DNA of 64,000 nt, from positions 124,001-188,000 of the forward strand of contig NZ_AWFI01000016.1 of the NCBI RefSeq assembly GCF_000682775.1. The letters are read 5' to 3'. The notes under the pieces were generated by a model. That model had not been told where the DNA came from and made no database searches. It was given only the letters and a program-made list of their open reading frames with translations. Below are positions 19,067-27,750 of the stretch, one piece after another. Positions within the stretch are counted from its first letter, which is position 1. Every line of letters begins with the position of its first letter. Made by a program: the position numbers and the translations under genes. Source of the DNA: Hyphomonas sp. L-53-1-40 (GTDB lineage: Bacteria > Pseudomonadota > Alphaproteobacteria > Caulobacterales > Hyphomonadaceae).

Positions 19067-20434
19067 ATGACCACAACATCCCTTGCCCCTGCTCCGATCC
19101 GGCCTGCCAAAGCCCCAAAGGTCGGCATTGTCTCTCTCGGCTGTCCGAAGGCTTTGGTCGATTCTGAGCGGATCATCACGCGCCTGCGCGCAGAAGGCTA
19201 CCAGATCGCCCCGGACTATTCCGGCGCAGACCTGGTTCTGGTGAACACGTGCGGATTTCTCGATTCTGCACGTGATGAGAGCCTTGAGGCGATCGGCGAA
19301 GCGATTGAAGCGAATGGCAAGGTCATCGTTACGGGCTGTCTTGGTGCAGAACCGGACGTGATCGAGAAAGCGCATCCCAAAGTGCTCGCGATCACCGGGC
19401 CTCACCAGTATGAGGCCGTGATGGACGCGGTCCACACGCACCTGACCCCGCCGCACAATCCTCACACCGACTTGGTACCTGAAAGTGGCCTGCGCCTGAC
19501 ACCGCGCCATTACGCTTATTTGAAGATTTCGGAGGGCTGCAACAATCGGTGCAGTTTCTGCATTATCCCGAAACTTCGCGGCGATCTCGCGTCCCGTCCC
19601 ATTCATCATGTCCTAACCGAGGCGGAGCAATTGGTCCGGGCCGGCGTAAAGGAACTGCTGGTCATCAGCCAGGACACATCTGCCTACGGGCTCGATACAC
19701 GCTACAAGCCGGAGGTCTGGCGCGGCACCGAGTACCAGACCCGGTTCCTCGATCTCGCCAAGGGCCTGGGCAGCCTCGGCGTGTGGACGCGGATGCATTA
19801 TGTCTATCCCTATCCCCATGTGGACCAAGTCATTCCGCTGATGGCCGAAGGCCTGATCACGCCTTATCTCGATATTCCGTTCCAGCATGCGTCTGCGCCG
19901 GTGCTGAAGGCCATGAAACGGCCCGCCAAGCAGGACCGCGTGCTTGAACGCATCCTGCAATGGCGCCGGGATGTGCCTGATCTGGCCATCCGCTCGACCT
20001 TCATCGTTGGGTTTCCGGGCGAGACCGAAGAGGATTTCGAGATCTTGCTGGACTTCATCCGCGAAGCGAAGATCGATCGCGCAGGGTGCTTCAAGTATGA
20101 AAACGTCGCCCATGCAGATAGCCGCGACCTGCCCGGTCATGTGCCTGACGCACTGAAGGAAGAGCGCTGGCACCGCTTTATGGAAGTCCAGGCCAAGGTG
20201 TCTGCTGATCGCGCCGCTGCACAAGTCGGAACGGTTCAGGACATCATCATTGACGGACCATCTGACTCGCCGGGCGAAATGATAGGCCGCACCAAGGCTG
20301 ATGCGCCGGAAGTCGACGCCGTCGTATACCTCGAAAATGCCAGCCAGTTAAAGCCGGGCGATATCGTTTCGGCGTCAATCACGGCGGCGGACAACTACGA
20401 CCTCTTCGGAGAAGTTGCGGGCGGACAGACATAA
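19067..20434 (+). CDS. rimO: Ribosomal protein S12 methylthiotransferase RimO
   Basis: RimO is a radical-SAM enzyme that adds a methylthio group to an aspartate of ribosomal protein S12. The 455-residue protein has the N-terminal UPF0004 domain with cluster-binding cysteines ([31 protein letters not shown]), the radical-SAM motif CNNRCSFC, and a C-terminal TRAM domain. [12 protein letters not shown] at the start separates RimO from the related MiaB. No strong Shine-Dalgarno is visible before ATG 19067. The flanking genes are unrelated. Confidence 0.96.
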   Translation: MTTTSLAPAPIRPAKAPKVGIVSLGCPKALVDSERIITRLRAEGYQIAPDYSGADLVLVNTCGFLDSARDESLEAIGEAIEANGKVIVTGCLGAEPDVIEKAHPKVLAITGPHQYEAVMDAVHTHLTPPHNPHTDLVPESGLRLTPRHYAYLKISEGCNNRCSFCIIPKLRGDLASRPIHHVLTEAEQLVRAGVKELLVISQDTSAYGLDTRYKPEVWRGTEYQTRFLDLAKGLGSLGVWTRMHYVYPYPHVDQVIPLMAEGLITPYLDIPFQHASAPVLKAMKRPAKQDRVLERILQWRRDVPDLAIRSTFIVGFPGETEEDFEILLDFIREAKIDRAGCFKYENVAHADSRDLPGHVPDALKEERWHRFMEVQAKVSADRAAAQVGTVQDIIIDGPSDSPGEMIGRTKADAPEVDAVVYLENASQLKPGDIVSASITAADNYDLFGEVAGGQT

Positions 20435-20500
20435 GCAGACTTTAAGGGTGTGTCGTGTTGTGTAGCCGCTGCGGACGATCAGTCCTCCCTCGCGCCTAAA

Positions 20501-20556
20501 TTTCAATATTATTGAAAAACAATATATTGACTTATCGTTATTCGATACATCATAGT
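20501..20556 (+). promoter_or_regulatory. Palindromic operator and promoter of the GIN-protein pair
   Basis: A perfect 17-base palindrome, TTTCAATA-T-TATTGAAA, lies at 20501-20517, followed immediately by a second one, CAATATATTG (20520-20529). TTGACT at 20527-20532 could be a -35 with CATAGT (20551-20556) as -10 after 18 bases. The palindromes sit where a repressor or activator would act. The bound protein is unknown. Confidence 0.55.
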
Positions 20557-20581
20557 CCTCTCAACATATTGGAGGACATTC

Positions 20582-21511
20582 ATGAAACGCACATTTCTCT
20601 CCCTGTCTGCACTTTCTCTGGCCGCCTTTCCAGCACTCGCCGAAACACAGGCCTTTTCGGTCGACTCATTCTCCAGCATTGATGTGAATGGCGGTATCAA
20701 GGTGCTCTACGAAACCGGCGCTGAGACCACGGTCGTCGTTGAACAGGCCGAAGGCGACTTTTCAGATATCAGAATCGAAACTGATGATGGAGAGCTGCAA
20801 ATCAGCCGTGAAAGCCTCGGGTTCCTGAAATCCTTGCGGGCCAATCTTCACGTGGATCTCGTCGAAGGCGACTTGCGCGTGAAGGTGAACGGAAAGCGCA
20901 TGCCGTCCTACACGGTACGTGTGACGTCGCCGAGCATTTCCGAACTGGACGTCGCGCAATCCTCTATTCTCGAAGCCTCCGGCATCGACGCTGGAGAGAT
21001 CGAACTGGACGCTTCTTCGAGCGCTAAACTGATCGTTTCCGGTCGCGCCGCTTCAGCGGACATGGACGCATCGTCTTCCTCCAGTATCGACGCATCCGAC
21101 TTCATTGTCGGGGCAATATCGATCGAGGCAACATCAAGCGCGGATGTGATCGCCCATGCGGTCACCAATAGTCGAGCCAGAATCGACGCTTCCTCCAGCT
21201 CTGACGTTAAACTGGTTTTGGAAAGCACAGCAGATATCGATGTCGATGCCTCATCCAGCACCGATGTTGTGCTCACCGGCACATGCGACGAGATTACGGT
21301 GGATGCATCGTCATCCGCCGACGTTGAAGCCAAGGATCTGTTGTGCAAGTCCGCCGAGATCGAAGCATCCAGTAGCGCGGACGTGTCCGTCAGCGTGACT
21401 GAGGCGCTGGAAGCCAAAGCGTCCAGTGGCGCCGACATCAACGTTCACGGCGCACCGACCCAGGTCGATATCACCGAGTCGAGCGGCGGCGACATTTCCA
21501 TCAAATCCTGA
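20582..21511 (+). CDS. Exported GIN-domain (DUF2807) beta-helix protein, acidic repeats
   Basis: The 309-residue product has a cleavable signal (cut after FPALA) and a DUF2807/GIN-type N-terminal part. From about residue 140 to the end it becomes a regular repeat: units of the form (I/V/L/M)-(D/E)-A-S-S-S-(A/S/T)-D-V recur at about residues 142, 161, 181, 201, 221, 240, 260, 279 and 298, so every 19-20 residues. This predicts a right-handed beta-helix with stacked serines on one face and acidic residues beside them. Two Cys residues (TCDE and LCKS) are adjacent in space in such a fold. GGAGG lies a few bases before the ATG. It is followed after 25 bp by a second protein of the same class. No enzymatic motif is visible; binding or adhesion is only a guess. 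Confidence 0.85.
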   Translation: MKRTFLSLSALSLAAFPALAETQAFSVDSFSSIDVNGGIKVLYETGAETTVVVEQAEGDFSDIRIETDDGELQISRESLGFLKSLRANLHVDLVEGDLRVKVNGKRMPSYTVRVTSPSISELDVAQSSILEASGIDAGEIELDASSSAKLIVSGRAASADMDASSSSSIDASDFIVGAISIEATSSADVIAHAVTNSRARIDASSSSDVKLVLESTADIDVDASSSTDVVLTGTCDEITVDASSSADVEAKDLLCKSAEIEASSSADVSVSVTEALEAKASSGADINVHGAPTQVDITESSGGDISIKS

Positions 21512-21536
21512 CACCGAGCATCATAGGAATCAGACC

Positions 21537-22187
21537 ATGAGAAAATCAGTTATCATCGCATCCAGCATTGCTGCGTTTGCTCTGTCCGCGTCACTCTACA
21601 GCGCGTCCGCCGACACAACCCAAGTGTACAATCTTTCCGGATTTGACGAACTTGATATCTCCGCCGGTGTCTCCGTCAAATTTGTGCGTGCACCTCAGCA
21701 TTCGATCACCGCTGACTTTGAACGGGGTGGTCCGGAAGATGTCAAAGTGCGCCTCGATGGAGACCGCCTGTATCTGTCCCGCAAATCCACAAAGGGGTGG
21801 GGTAACAAGGTGCGCGTCAAGTTCACGGTGACCGGCCCGGAGCTCAACGAGATCGAAGCCAGCTCTGGCTCGTCCCTGCTCGCGGAAGGATTGGAGTCCG
21901 GCCCTATGGAGATAGACGTTTCCAGCGGCGCAGCGGTTTCCGTCCACGGCGCATGCACACGCCTTGAGGTAAAAGCTTCGTCTGGCGGCAGTGCCAACGC
22001 AAAAGGGCTCACCTGTGAAACTGTGCAGGCCAAGGCCAGCAGCGGCGGATCAGTCAAGGCATATGCCAGCGACGCCGCATCGAGCAAGACGTCCAGCGGT
22101 GGCAGCGTCGATATCTACGGCAATCCCGAGTCGCGCTCGGCCAACAAGTCCATGAGCGGCGGATCTACCGCGTTCCATGGCGGCTGA
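21537..22187 (+). CDS. Exported GIN-domain (DUF2807) beta-helix protein, basic repeats
   Basis: This 216-residue product is a shorter relative of the preceding gene. It has a signal peptide (cleaved after SASA) and a DUF2807 domain, and from about residue 110 shows repeats centred on ASSGGS: IEASSGSSL, IDVSSGAAV, VKASSGGSA, AKASSGGSV, SKTSSGGSV and NKSMSGGST. The position that is Asp or Glu in the neighbour is mostly Lys here. Two Cys residues (GACTR and LTCET) again fall on adjacent turns. The gene starts 25 bp after its neighbour with AGGAA upstream, so both are very likely one operon. A strong hairpin follows the stop. Confidence 0.85.
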   Translation: MRKSVIIASSIAAFALSASLYSASADTTQVYNLSGFDELDISAGVSVKFVRAPQHSITADFERGGPEDVKVRLDGDRLYLSRKSTKGWGNKVRVKFTVTGPELNEIEASSGSSLLAEGLESGPMEIDVSSGAAVSVHGACTRLEVKASSGGSANAKGLTCETVQAKASSGGSVKAYASDAASSKTSSGGSVDIYGNPESRSANKSMSGGSTAFHGG

Positions 22188-22198
22188 TCGAGTTGAGT

Positions 22199-22224
22199 AT
22201 CGGAGGGAAACAAGTCCCTCCGAT
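22199..22224. terminator. Hairpin between convergent GIN and ppk2 genes
   Basis: A perfect 10-bp stem, ATCGGAGGGA with TCCCTCCGAT, encloses the loop AACAAG. It occupies nearly the whole 38-bp gap between the two convergent stops. Neither side has a T-run, so it could be a bidirectional, Rho-assisted or processing signal. Confidence 0.6.
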
Positions 22225-22225
22225 C

Positions 22226-23053
22226 CTACCCGATGTCGAAGTCTTCCGGATTAAATCCAGGATTTGGCCATTCAAGGTTCAAATCTTCCAGCGCGCCACG
22301 TACGAGACGGGCGATCATGGCATTTCGACGAGTCCGGCTGTCTGCGGGCACAACATACCAAGGCGCATGCGATGTCGAGCATCGCTCTACGGCGGTCTCA
22401 TAGGCAGACATGAATTTTGCCCAGTCCTTGCGATCATCCAGATCCGCCGGATTGAATTTCCAAAGTTTGTGAGGCTCGACAAGGCGCTCTGCGAGCCGGA
22501 CACCTTGTTCCTCATACCCGACATTCAGCATGCATTTGACGATGACGACGCCGTTCTCCGTCATGTGTTTTTCGAACGCATTGATTTGCTCGTACCGCCG
22601 TTCCACGTCTTCCGGGCTGGCGAAGCCGCGCACTTTTACGACCAGCACATCTTCATAGTGCGAACGATCAAAAATGCCGACATTGCCCTTTTTGGGCACG
22701 GCGTTGTGAACGCGCCAGAGATAGTCGCGGGCCAGTTCGTTCTTACTCGGTGCCTTGAACGCTTTCACTTCCATCCCGAGCGGCGTGGTGTCGGCGAAGA
22801 CATTGCGAATGGTGCCCGACTTGCCTGCCGTATCCATGCCCTGCAGCACGACAAGCACGGACTGCTTCTTGTGGGCGTAGAGCATGTCCTTCAGTTCATT
22901 GATGACGGCCGCGTCCTTTTTCAGGCTCGTCTTGGCGTCTTCCTTGTCGTCGAAGATATCCGGATCCCGTGTCGGCCGCGCCGCCAGAGAGAAAGGCTCG
23001 CCGGGCTTGGCAATCAGGTGCTGGCGGACATGCGCAATGTCAGGGATGTTCAT
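22226..23053 (-). CDS. ppk2: PPK2-family polyphosphate kinase
   Basis: PPK2 enzymes transfer phosphate between polyphosphate and nucleotides, commonly making NDP or NTP from polyP. From ATG 23053 the protein has 275 residues with Walker A VVLQGMDTAGKSGTIRNVF and the Walker B-like FDRSHYEDVLVVRV-type motif (here FDRSHYEDVLVVKV), plus a lid region rich in Arg and Lys. The single-domain length and the N-terminal segment fit the PPK2-related polyP:nucleotide phosphotransferases; the exact class and substrate cannot be told by eye. A longer frame to 23212 runs into the rpsD terminator and is unlikely. Confidence 0.9.
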   Translation of the reverse strand: MNIPDIAHVRQHLIAKPGEPFSLAARPTRDPDIFDDKEDAKTSLKKDAAVINELKDMLYAHKKQSVLVVLQGMDTAGKSGTIRNVFADTTPLGMEVKAFKAPSKNELARDYLWRVHNAVPKKGNVGIFDRSHYEDVLVVKVRGFASPEDVERRYEQINAFEKHMTENGVVIVKCMLNVGYEEQGVRLAERLVEPHKLWKFNPADLDDRKDWAKFMSAYETAVERCSTSHAPWYVVPADSRTRRNAMIARLVRGALEDLNLEWPNPGFNPEDFDIG

Positions 23054-23070
23054 TCGGTCTGTAACTCCAA

Positions 23071-23103
23071 TAAGAAAGGCCGCACCAGTCTGGCGCGGCC
23101 TTC
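23071..23103 (-). terminator. Terminator after rpsD
   Basis: On the minus strand AAGGCCGC pairs with GCGGCCTT (23095-23102 with 23076-23083) and is followed by TTCTTATT. It lies 27 bp past the rpsD stop, before ppk2. Confidence 0.75.
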
Positions 23104-23129
23104 TAGAATGTTCAAGGAATTCAGTCCTC

Positions 23130-23747
23130 TTACGAGGAGTAGAATTCGACCACCTGGGCTGGTTCCATCTGGACCGGATACGGCACGTCAGACAGTTCAG
23201 GAACGCGCACATAGGTCGCGCTCATGGCTTTCGGGTCAACGTCCACATATTCCGGGATGTCGCGCTCGGCGCTGCCGAGAGCTTCCAGAACGAGCGCCAT
23301 GTTGCGGGACTTCTCACGGATCTGAACGACGTCACCTGGCTTCACGCGCGCGGAGCCGATGTTACAGCGGCGGCCATTAATCATGACGTGGCCGTGGTTC
23401 ACGAACTGGCGGGCTGCGAAGATCGTCGGCACGAATTTCGCGCGGTAGACGATAGAATCGAGACGCGACTCCAGCAGGCCGATCAGGTTCTCGGACGTGT
23501 TGCCCTTCATGCGGTTCGCTTCTTCGTAGATGCGAAGGAACTGCTTTTCCGTGATGTCGCCGTAGTAGCCTTTCAGCTTCTGCTTCGCCATCAGCTGCAG
23601 ACCAAAGTCAGAGACCTTGTTGCGGCGGTTCTGGCCGTGCTGACCAGGCTTGTAATTACGCTTGTTGACGGGGGACTTCGGACGGCCCCAGATATTTTCA
23701 CCGACGCGACGGTCGATCTTGTACTTCGCGCTGTGGCGACGTGACAT
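23130..23747 (-). CDS. rpsD: 30S ribosomal protein S4
   Basis: S4 is a primary 16S rRNA-binding protein that nucleates assembly of the small subunit. The 205-residue protein starts [21 protein letters not shown] and carries the S4 RNA-binding domain [33 protein letters not shown]. The N-terminal zinc-type cysteines found in some S4 proteins are absent, so it is the Cys-minus form. It is a monocistronic gene with a terminator, as is common in alphaproteobacteria. GGTACTACC lies just before the ATG, so the ribosome-binding site is weak. Confidence 0.98.
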   Translation of the reverse strand: MSRRHSAKYKIDRRVGENIWGRPKSPVNKRNYKPGQHGQNRRNKVSDFGLQLMAKQKLKGYYGDITEKQFLRIYEEANRMKGNTSENLIGLLESRLDSIVYRAKFVPTIFAARQFVNHGHVMINGRRCNIGSARVKPGDVVQIREKSRNMALVLEALGSAERDIPEYVDVDPKAMSATYVRVPELSDVPYPVQMEPAQVVEFYSS

Positions 23748-23914
23748 GGTAGTACCTCATTGTCGACGCAGGTCGGTGGGCGGCGCTCATTCGCACCCAC
23801 GATTTCAACGGCGGCCCTGCACCATCCCGTTTAGAGACGCGGGGTAAACCTCAAAACCATTGGCAGGTCAAGCCATTCCACTGCTACATACAATGCAAAA
23901 AGCGAGAGGAAACC

Positions 23915-24733
23915 ATGGGCCAGATCGACGGCAAAATCGCAATTATAACGGGTGCAGGTAGCGGCATCGGTCGCGCATGCGCACTTGTGCTTGCTCGGGA
24001 AGGTGCCGCCATCATGGCGACCGACATTGATGACGAAGGTCTGAGGGTCACTGAGCGCCTCGTCACAGATGCCGGAGGGCGCATCGTCACCGCACATCAG
24101 GACGTGACCGATGAAAGCATGTGGGAGGCAATCTTCAGCCAAACCGAGAACGCATTCGGGACACCATCTGTGCTGATCAACAATGCCGGCATCGCCATCG
24201 CAGGCGCGATCACGGACTTCACGCTGGATGATTGGCGCAAACAGATGAGCGTGAACGTCGACAGCGTATTTCTCGGAACGCGTGCAGCGATGCGGTACAT
24301 GGGGTCCAAAGGTGGTTCGATAGTCAACATTTCATCGGTGGCCGGCCTGCGCGGCGCAGCCGGGGCGAGCGCCTATTGCACATCGAAAGGGGCCGTTCGA
24401 CTCTTTTCAAAGGCAGCGGCGGTCGAGTGCGCCCAGATGGGCACGGGCATCCGGGTCAACTCGGTGCATCCAGGCATCATCGACACACCGATCTGGCAGA
24501 AATCCATCACCCGCATGACCGAAGCCATGGATGAAGAACGGATCGCCGCGCTTACGGCGCATTCGGGCGCCAACCAGATGGACGTTGAGGCAATTGCGAC
24601 CCAATCAAGTCCAATGGGCCGAGCCGGACGGCCAGAGGAAGTCGCCGAATTGGTCCTGTTCCTTGCCTCGGATGCGTCCAGTTATATCAGTGGGCAGGAA
24701 CACGTGGTCGATGGCGCCATGACGGCGCGCTAG
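23915..24733 (+). CDS. Short-chain dehydrogenase/reductase
   Basis: This is a classical SDR oxidoreductase of 272 residues. The Rossmann motif TGAGSGIG is near the N-terminus, NNAG follows, and the catalytic Ser-Tyr-Lys is read in ISSVAG and YCTSK. An acidic residue after the second beta strand (ATDIDDEG) suggests preference for NAD over NADP. The end motif PEEVAELVLFLASDASSYISG is typical. The substrate cannot be determined; many relatives act on hydroxysteroids, 3-oxoacyl groups or cyclic alcohols. AGCGAGAGGAAACC gives a good ribosome-binding site. It converges on the flavin reductase gene. Confidence 0.9.
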   Translation: MGQIDGKIAIITGAGSGIGRACALVLAREGAAIMATDIDDEGLRVTERLVTDAGGRIVTAHQDVTDESMWEAIFSQTENAFGTPSVLINNAGIAIAGAITDFTLDDWRKQMSVNVDSVFLGTRAAMRYMGSKGGSIVNISSVAGLRGAAGASAYCTSKGAVRLFSKAAAVECAQMGTGIRVNSVHPGIIDTPIWQKSITRMTEAMDEERIAALTAHSGANQMDVEAIATQSSPMGRAGRPEEVAELVLFLASDASSYISGQEHVVDGAMTAR

Positions 24734-24775
24734 CGGTCTGTACTGATGCGCAGCCGCGAAACTGTCGCCAAAAGC

Positions 24776-25312
24776 TTAGTCCGGCTTGACTGTGGTGCGG
24801 TATTCGCGGCTCGCATAGATCAGAGAGTTGCCATTGTCGCCGAGCACAGCGTCAACAACTTCACCGATGCAGACATGATGCGTACCGACCTGATTGTGCG
24901 ACACCAGTTTGCACTCGAATGCCACGAGCGCTCCTGAGATGACAGGCTGACCAGACCTGCCTGGCGTCCAGTCTGCCCCATCAAACTTATCCTTGAACTT
25001 GTGGGTCATGCGGCTGGCAAAAACATCGGCCACATCCGCCTGATTATCCTTCAAGACGTTCACACAGAACGTGCCATTGCCCAGCAGCACGGGCGTCAGT
25101 GAGGAGGATTCATTGATACAGACAAGCAGGGTCGGTTTGGGCGTATCGGCGCTGACCGACGACATTGCGGTCGCTGTCGTGCCTGCCCGACCTGCGGCGC
25201 CATCTGTCGTGATGACATTCACGGTCGCTGCAACCAGGCTCATCCCTTCCAGGAAACGCTGCTTTAGAAGCGCGCGGTCAGTGAGGGGCTGCAAGTCATC
25301 TGTCATGGTCAT
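24776..25312 (-). CDS. Flavin reductase, HpaC-like
   Basis: The 178-residue product belongs to the flavin reductase-like FMN-binding split-barrel family, which supplies reduced flavin to monooxygenases. Typical segments are GMSLVAATVNVITT, TATAMSSVSADTPKPTLLVCINESSS, FCVNVL, FECKLVSHNQVGTHHVCIGEV. The C-terminal GTHHVCIGEV holds the conserved pyridine-nucleotide region. No partner monooxygenase is adjacent; the convergent neighbour is an SDR. An alternative ATG two codons downstream is possible. Confidence 0.87.
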   Translation of the reverse strand: MTMTDDLQPLTDRALLKQRFLEGMSLVAATVNVITTDGAAGRAGTTATAMSSVSADTPKPTLLVCINESSSLTPVLLGNGTFCVNVLKDNQADVADVFASRMTHKFKDKFDGADWTPGRSGQPVISGALVAFECKLVSHNQVGTHHVCIGEVVDAVLGDNGNSLIYASREYRTTVKPD

Positions 25313-25599
25313 TACTTTCGGTCACATCAGTAGTATGGCGTTGATGGGCGCCGACAAGAGGTTGCGGCGCATTGATTGCACCAAAGACGCAGCATACGAC
25401 CGGCAAGATATGGTTGAAGACCAAGCCGCAGCCAAACTCTTTACACGAGACGCACAAAATATTCGTCGTAACCCGGACTGAAGAAGAGGAGGCAGGTAAG
25501 GCCCCGACGCCCGGCGAGGCTTGCTTGGTACACCAACAACGCCAACAACAAGCTGCGCCCAAAGAGGCGCGCTTGAACTCAGGCTGTCTTGAGAAAAAT

Positions 25600-25674
25600 T
25601 GGAGCGGGCGAAGAGATTCGAACTCTCGACCCCAACCTTGGCAAGGTTGTGCTCTACCCCTGAGCTACGCCCGC
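25600..25674 (-). tRNA. tRNA-Gly (anticodon GCC)
   Basis: The minus strand folds as a complete 75-base cloverleaf. The acceptor stem is GCGGGCG/CGCCCGC, the D arm is GCTC-AGGGGTA-GAGC, the anticodon stem CAACC/GGTTG holds the loop TTGCCAA with anticodon GCC, and the T loop is TTCGAAT. CCA is encoded. A T5 run follows directly and probably ends transcription. Confidence 0.97.
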
Positions 25675-25803
25675 ATCCTTATTAGGGTATTCACGGCGTT
25701 GCCGCCGAGAGGCGTGATAAAGCGCATCAGCCCCGGCTTTGCAAGACGGAAATTCTGCGAAACTGCACAATTTCCAAACTGTCGCGCGGAGACCTGAGCA
25801 AAC

Positions 25804-26268
25804 CTATCCCCGCAACACCGGACGTATCTGGTCGGGGCGCACTTCCCGGCCTTCCACATCGACAAATGCCGCTCGAATGGCGCTCTTGGTTCCCGCCTTT
25901 GTAAAGCTGATCGGAGGCGCCTCGCCCTGTCCGAGGCACGCGTCGCCCCATTGCGTCAGGCCGATCAAGATCGGCCGTAGCGAAAGGCCCGTGGCGGACA
26001 GGACATATTCCGGTCGGGCGCGCTTGCCAGGAGCCTTGTAAGGCTTTTTGGCCAGCAGGCCGGCATCCACCAGTTTCTTCAACCGCCCCGACAACACGGT
26101 TCTTGGGCATCCTAGCTCAGACTGGAAGTCATCGAAGCGCCGCACACCATAAAGTGCTGCGCGAAGGATGAGCAAAGTCCACCGATCACCAATCAGATCT
26201 ATGGCTTTGGCCAAATTACAGGTGTCTGGCGGGACTGGCGAGCGGCGAACGAGCGGAATCTGGGACAT
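25804..26268 (-). CDS. HxlR-family transcriptional regulator
   Basis: The 154-residue protein is a winged-helix regulator of the HxlR type. CNLAKAIDLIGDRWTLLILR is the family signature at the N-terminus, followed by the recognition region GCPRTVLSGRLKKLVDAGLL and the wing YVLSATG. The Cys just before the helix could be redox sensing as in QorR/HypR-like proteins; this is inference. It diverges from the exported esterase-like gene, from which it is separated by 106 bp, and could control it. Confidence 0.9.
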   Translation of the reverse strand: MSQIPLVRRSPVPPDTCNLAKAIDLIGDRWTLLILRAALYGVRRFDDFQSELGCPRTVLSGRLKKLVDAGLLAKKPYKAPGKRARPEYVLSATGLSLRPILIGLTQWGDACLGQGEAPPISFTKAGTKSAIRAAFVDVEGREVRPDQIRPVLRG

Positions 26269-26374
26269 AATTCATATCTGGATAAGTTCGCTTTTGAAAT
26301 CCAGCCGGTTTCCCTATTCCTGCCTCATATTTTCAGGCAAATGCCCAGAGACTCACCACAAGGCGAAACAAATC

Positions 26375-27472
26375 ATGCGGAAATCGATCTACTCTCCCTT
26401 GTTTGGCTTGGCCGTAGCCGCGCTTGTAGCCTGCGCGGTTCCAGCCGGTCCGCCGGCAATCGGTACGGCCGACACAAACCAAGGCCGGGGCTATTCTGGA
26501 CTGTCGCCGGATACGCTGAAGGCGCTATCCTGCCGCAGCGGGACATCTTATGTAGCACCGGCGGAGATCTCCATTGCTGCGGAATCCGTGCCGCTTTCTG
26601 AACGCGCCAACATTTCACTGTTCCCAGGCGTCCGCTTCGCGCAGGGCTGGGCGCTCACTTCCCCCAATAAGAACTTTGGCGGATTGTCGGGTATTGAGCT
26701 ACTTGCCGACGGAGGCTTCCTGGCGGTTTCCGACATGGGCGCATTTGTCTGGATTGATCGTGACGGTGGTGAGCTGACCGGAACGGGTCGAATTGCGTAT
26801 ATGCGGGGACAGGACAACGAGTTGCTCAAAGGCAAGTCCGAGGGCGATTCCGAAGGGCTCGCCCTGAAGAATGGCGCTGCATATGTCAGCTTCGAACGTC
26901 GGCACCGTATCGAGGCATTCGATCTGAGCACTTGTGGCGCCGCCGCACGCGCCACGCTGGTCGCGGATCTGCCGAGCGAAATTGAAGGCACGGAAATCCG
27001 CGAGAATTCCGGCGCAGAAGCGCTATCTTTCGGAAAATCACTTCGTGCAGGATACGAACAGCTCATTGATGGCAAGTCGCCGATCGTCGAGCTTGTCCCG
27101 ATCGGCAATGCTGTTACGCTTCTCGAACCGCTCAATACCGATTTTGACAGTCCGCTCGTGGGCATGACAAACCGGATTGCGCTCGGCGATCAGTCGATGG
27201 CCGGATCCGTGGTTTACAGTCTACGCCGCAACTATAATCCCGTATTCGGTAACCGTTTGGCCGTGGAGGCCGAATATCAGGATGCTGGCGGGTCAAGCCG
27301 ACGCGGTCTGTTTACGCTGTCCCGACCCATGAATGTCGACAATTTCGAAGGCATCACGGTTGAAACCCTGCCAGACGGCGTCCACCGCCTCTGGATTGTC
27401 TCTGACGACAATTTCTCGGATCGCCAGCGCACGCTACTTTTTGCCTTCGATCTTGTCGGGGAAGCACACTGA
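26375..27472 (+). CDS. Phytase-esterase-like (PF13449) lipoprotein
   Basis: The 365-residue protein matches the "esterase-like activity of phytase" family, a beta-propeller-type fold. The N-terminal signal ends in the lipobox ALVAC, giving Cys20. Family segments are GGLSGIELLADGGFLAVSDMGAF, EGDSEGLAL, NSGAEALS and DNFEGITVE, rich in acidic residues that may bind calcium. The frame remains open upstream to 26168 but that part overlaps the HxlR gene, so I took the ATG with the lipoprotein signal. The true substrate is not known. It is followed by the 6S RNA gene. Confidence 0.83.
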   Translation: MRKSIYSPLFGLAVAALVACAVPAGPPAIGTADTNQGRGYSGLSPDTLKALSCRSGTSYVAPAEISIAAESVPLSERANISLFPGVRFAQGWALTSPNKNFGGLSGIELLADGGFLAVSDMGAFVWIDRDGGELTGTGRIAYMRGQDNELLKGKSEGDSEGLALKNGAAYVSFERRHRIEAFDLSTCGAAARATLVADLPSEIEGTEIRENSGAEALSFGKSLRAGYEQLIDGKSPIVELVPIGNAVTLLEPLNTDFDSPLVGMTNRIALGDQSMAGSVVYSLRRNYNPVFGNRLAVEAEYQDAGGSSRRGLFTLSRPMNVDNFEGITVETLPDGVHRLWIVSDDNFSDRQRTLLFAFDLVGEAH

Positions 27473-27540
27473 GACAATTCAACACGCGACCGCATGCTGG
27501 CCCCTTACAATCAGCGCGTCACCGAATTACATCATCAACC

Positions 27541-27706
27541 AGCATGAGGGCTGCTTCGTTTGCGACGGACTGATCTCCGGCGACCTTAATTTCCGTCAGG
27601 GAGCTGGCATTCTGGCTTGGGCCGTGGTCCGGGCTCATCCGGCGCCCACCTAGTATCTAGGTTGACGGGAGTGAACATGCCCCGCGGCGTTCGTGGTTCT
27701 CATGCG
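27541..27706 (+). ncRNA. ssrS: Probable 6S RNA, regulator of RNA polymerase
   Basis: 6S RNA mimics an open promoter and binds sigma-70 RNA polymerase. The ends of this region pair over 13 bases: GCATGAGGGCTGC (27542-27554) with GTGGTTCTCATGC (27693-27705), with several G-U pairs. The 3' strand GCCCCGCGGCGTTCG resembles the conserved GCCTGCGGCGGC of enterobacterial 6S. A T-run (27711-27715) follows. The location just upstream of the 5-formyltetrahydrofolate cyclo-ligase gene is the classic ssrS synteny. Exact 5' and 3' ends are estimates. Confidence 0.78.
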
Positions 27707-27750
27707 CTATTTTTCTGTGTGCCATAGTCAGGCGCCGAACAGCCAACCCG

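Noticed and set aside
22193-23380. A 395-codon plus-strand frame across ppk2 and rpsD
   Set aside because: Crosses two well supported minus-strand genes and a terminator.
25296-25797. Short frames on both strands around the tRNA-Gly gene
   Set aside because: They cross the tRNA or are Cys/Trp-rich noise. The 287 bp between the flavin reductase gene and the tRNA shows no convincing gene or RNA.
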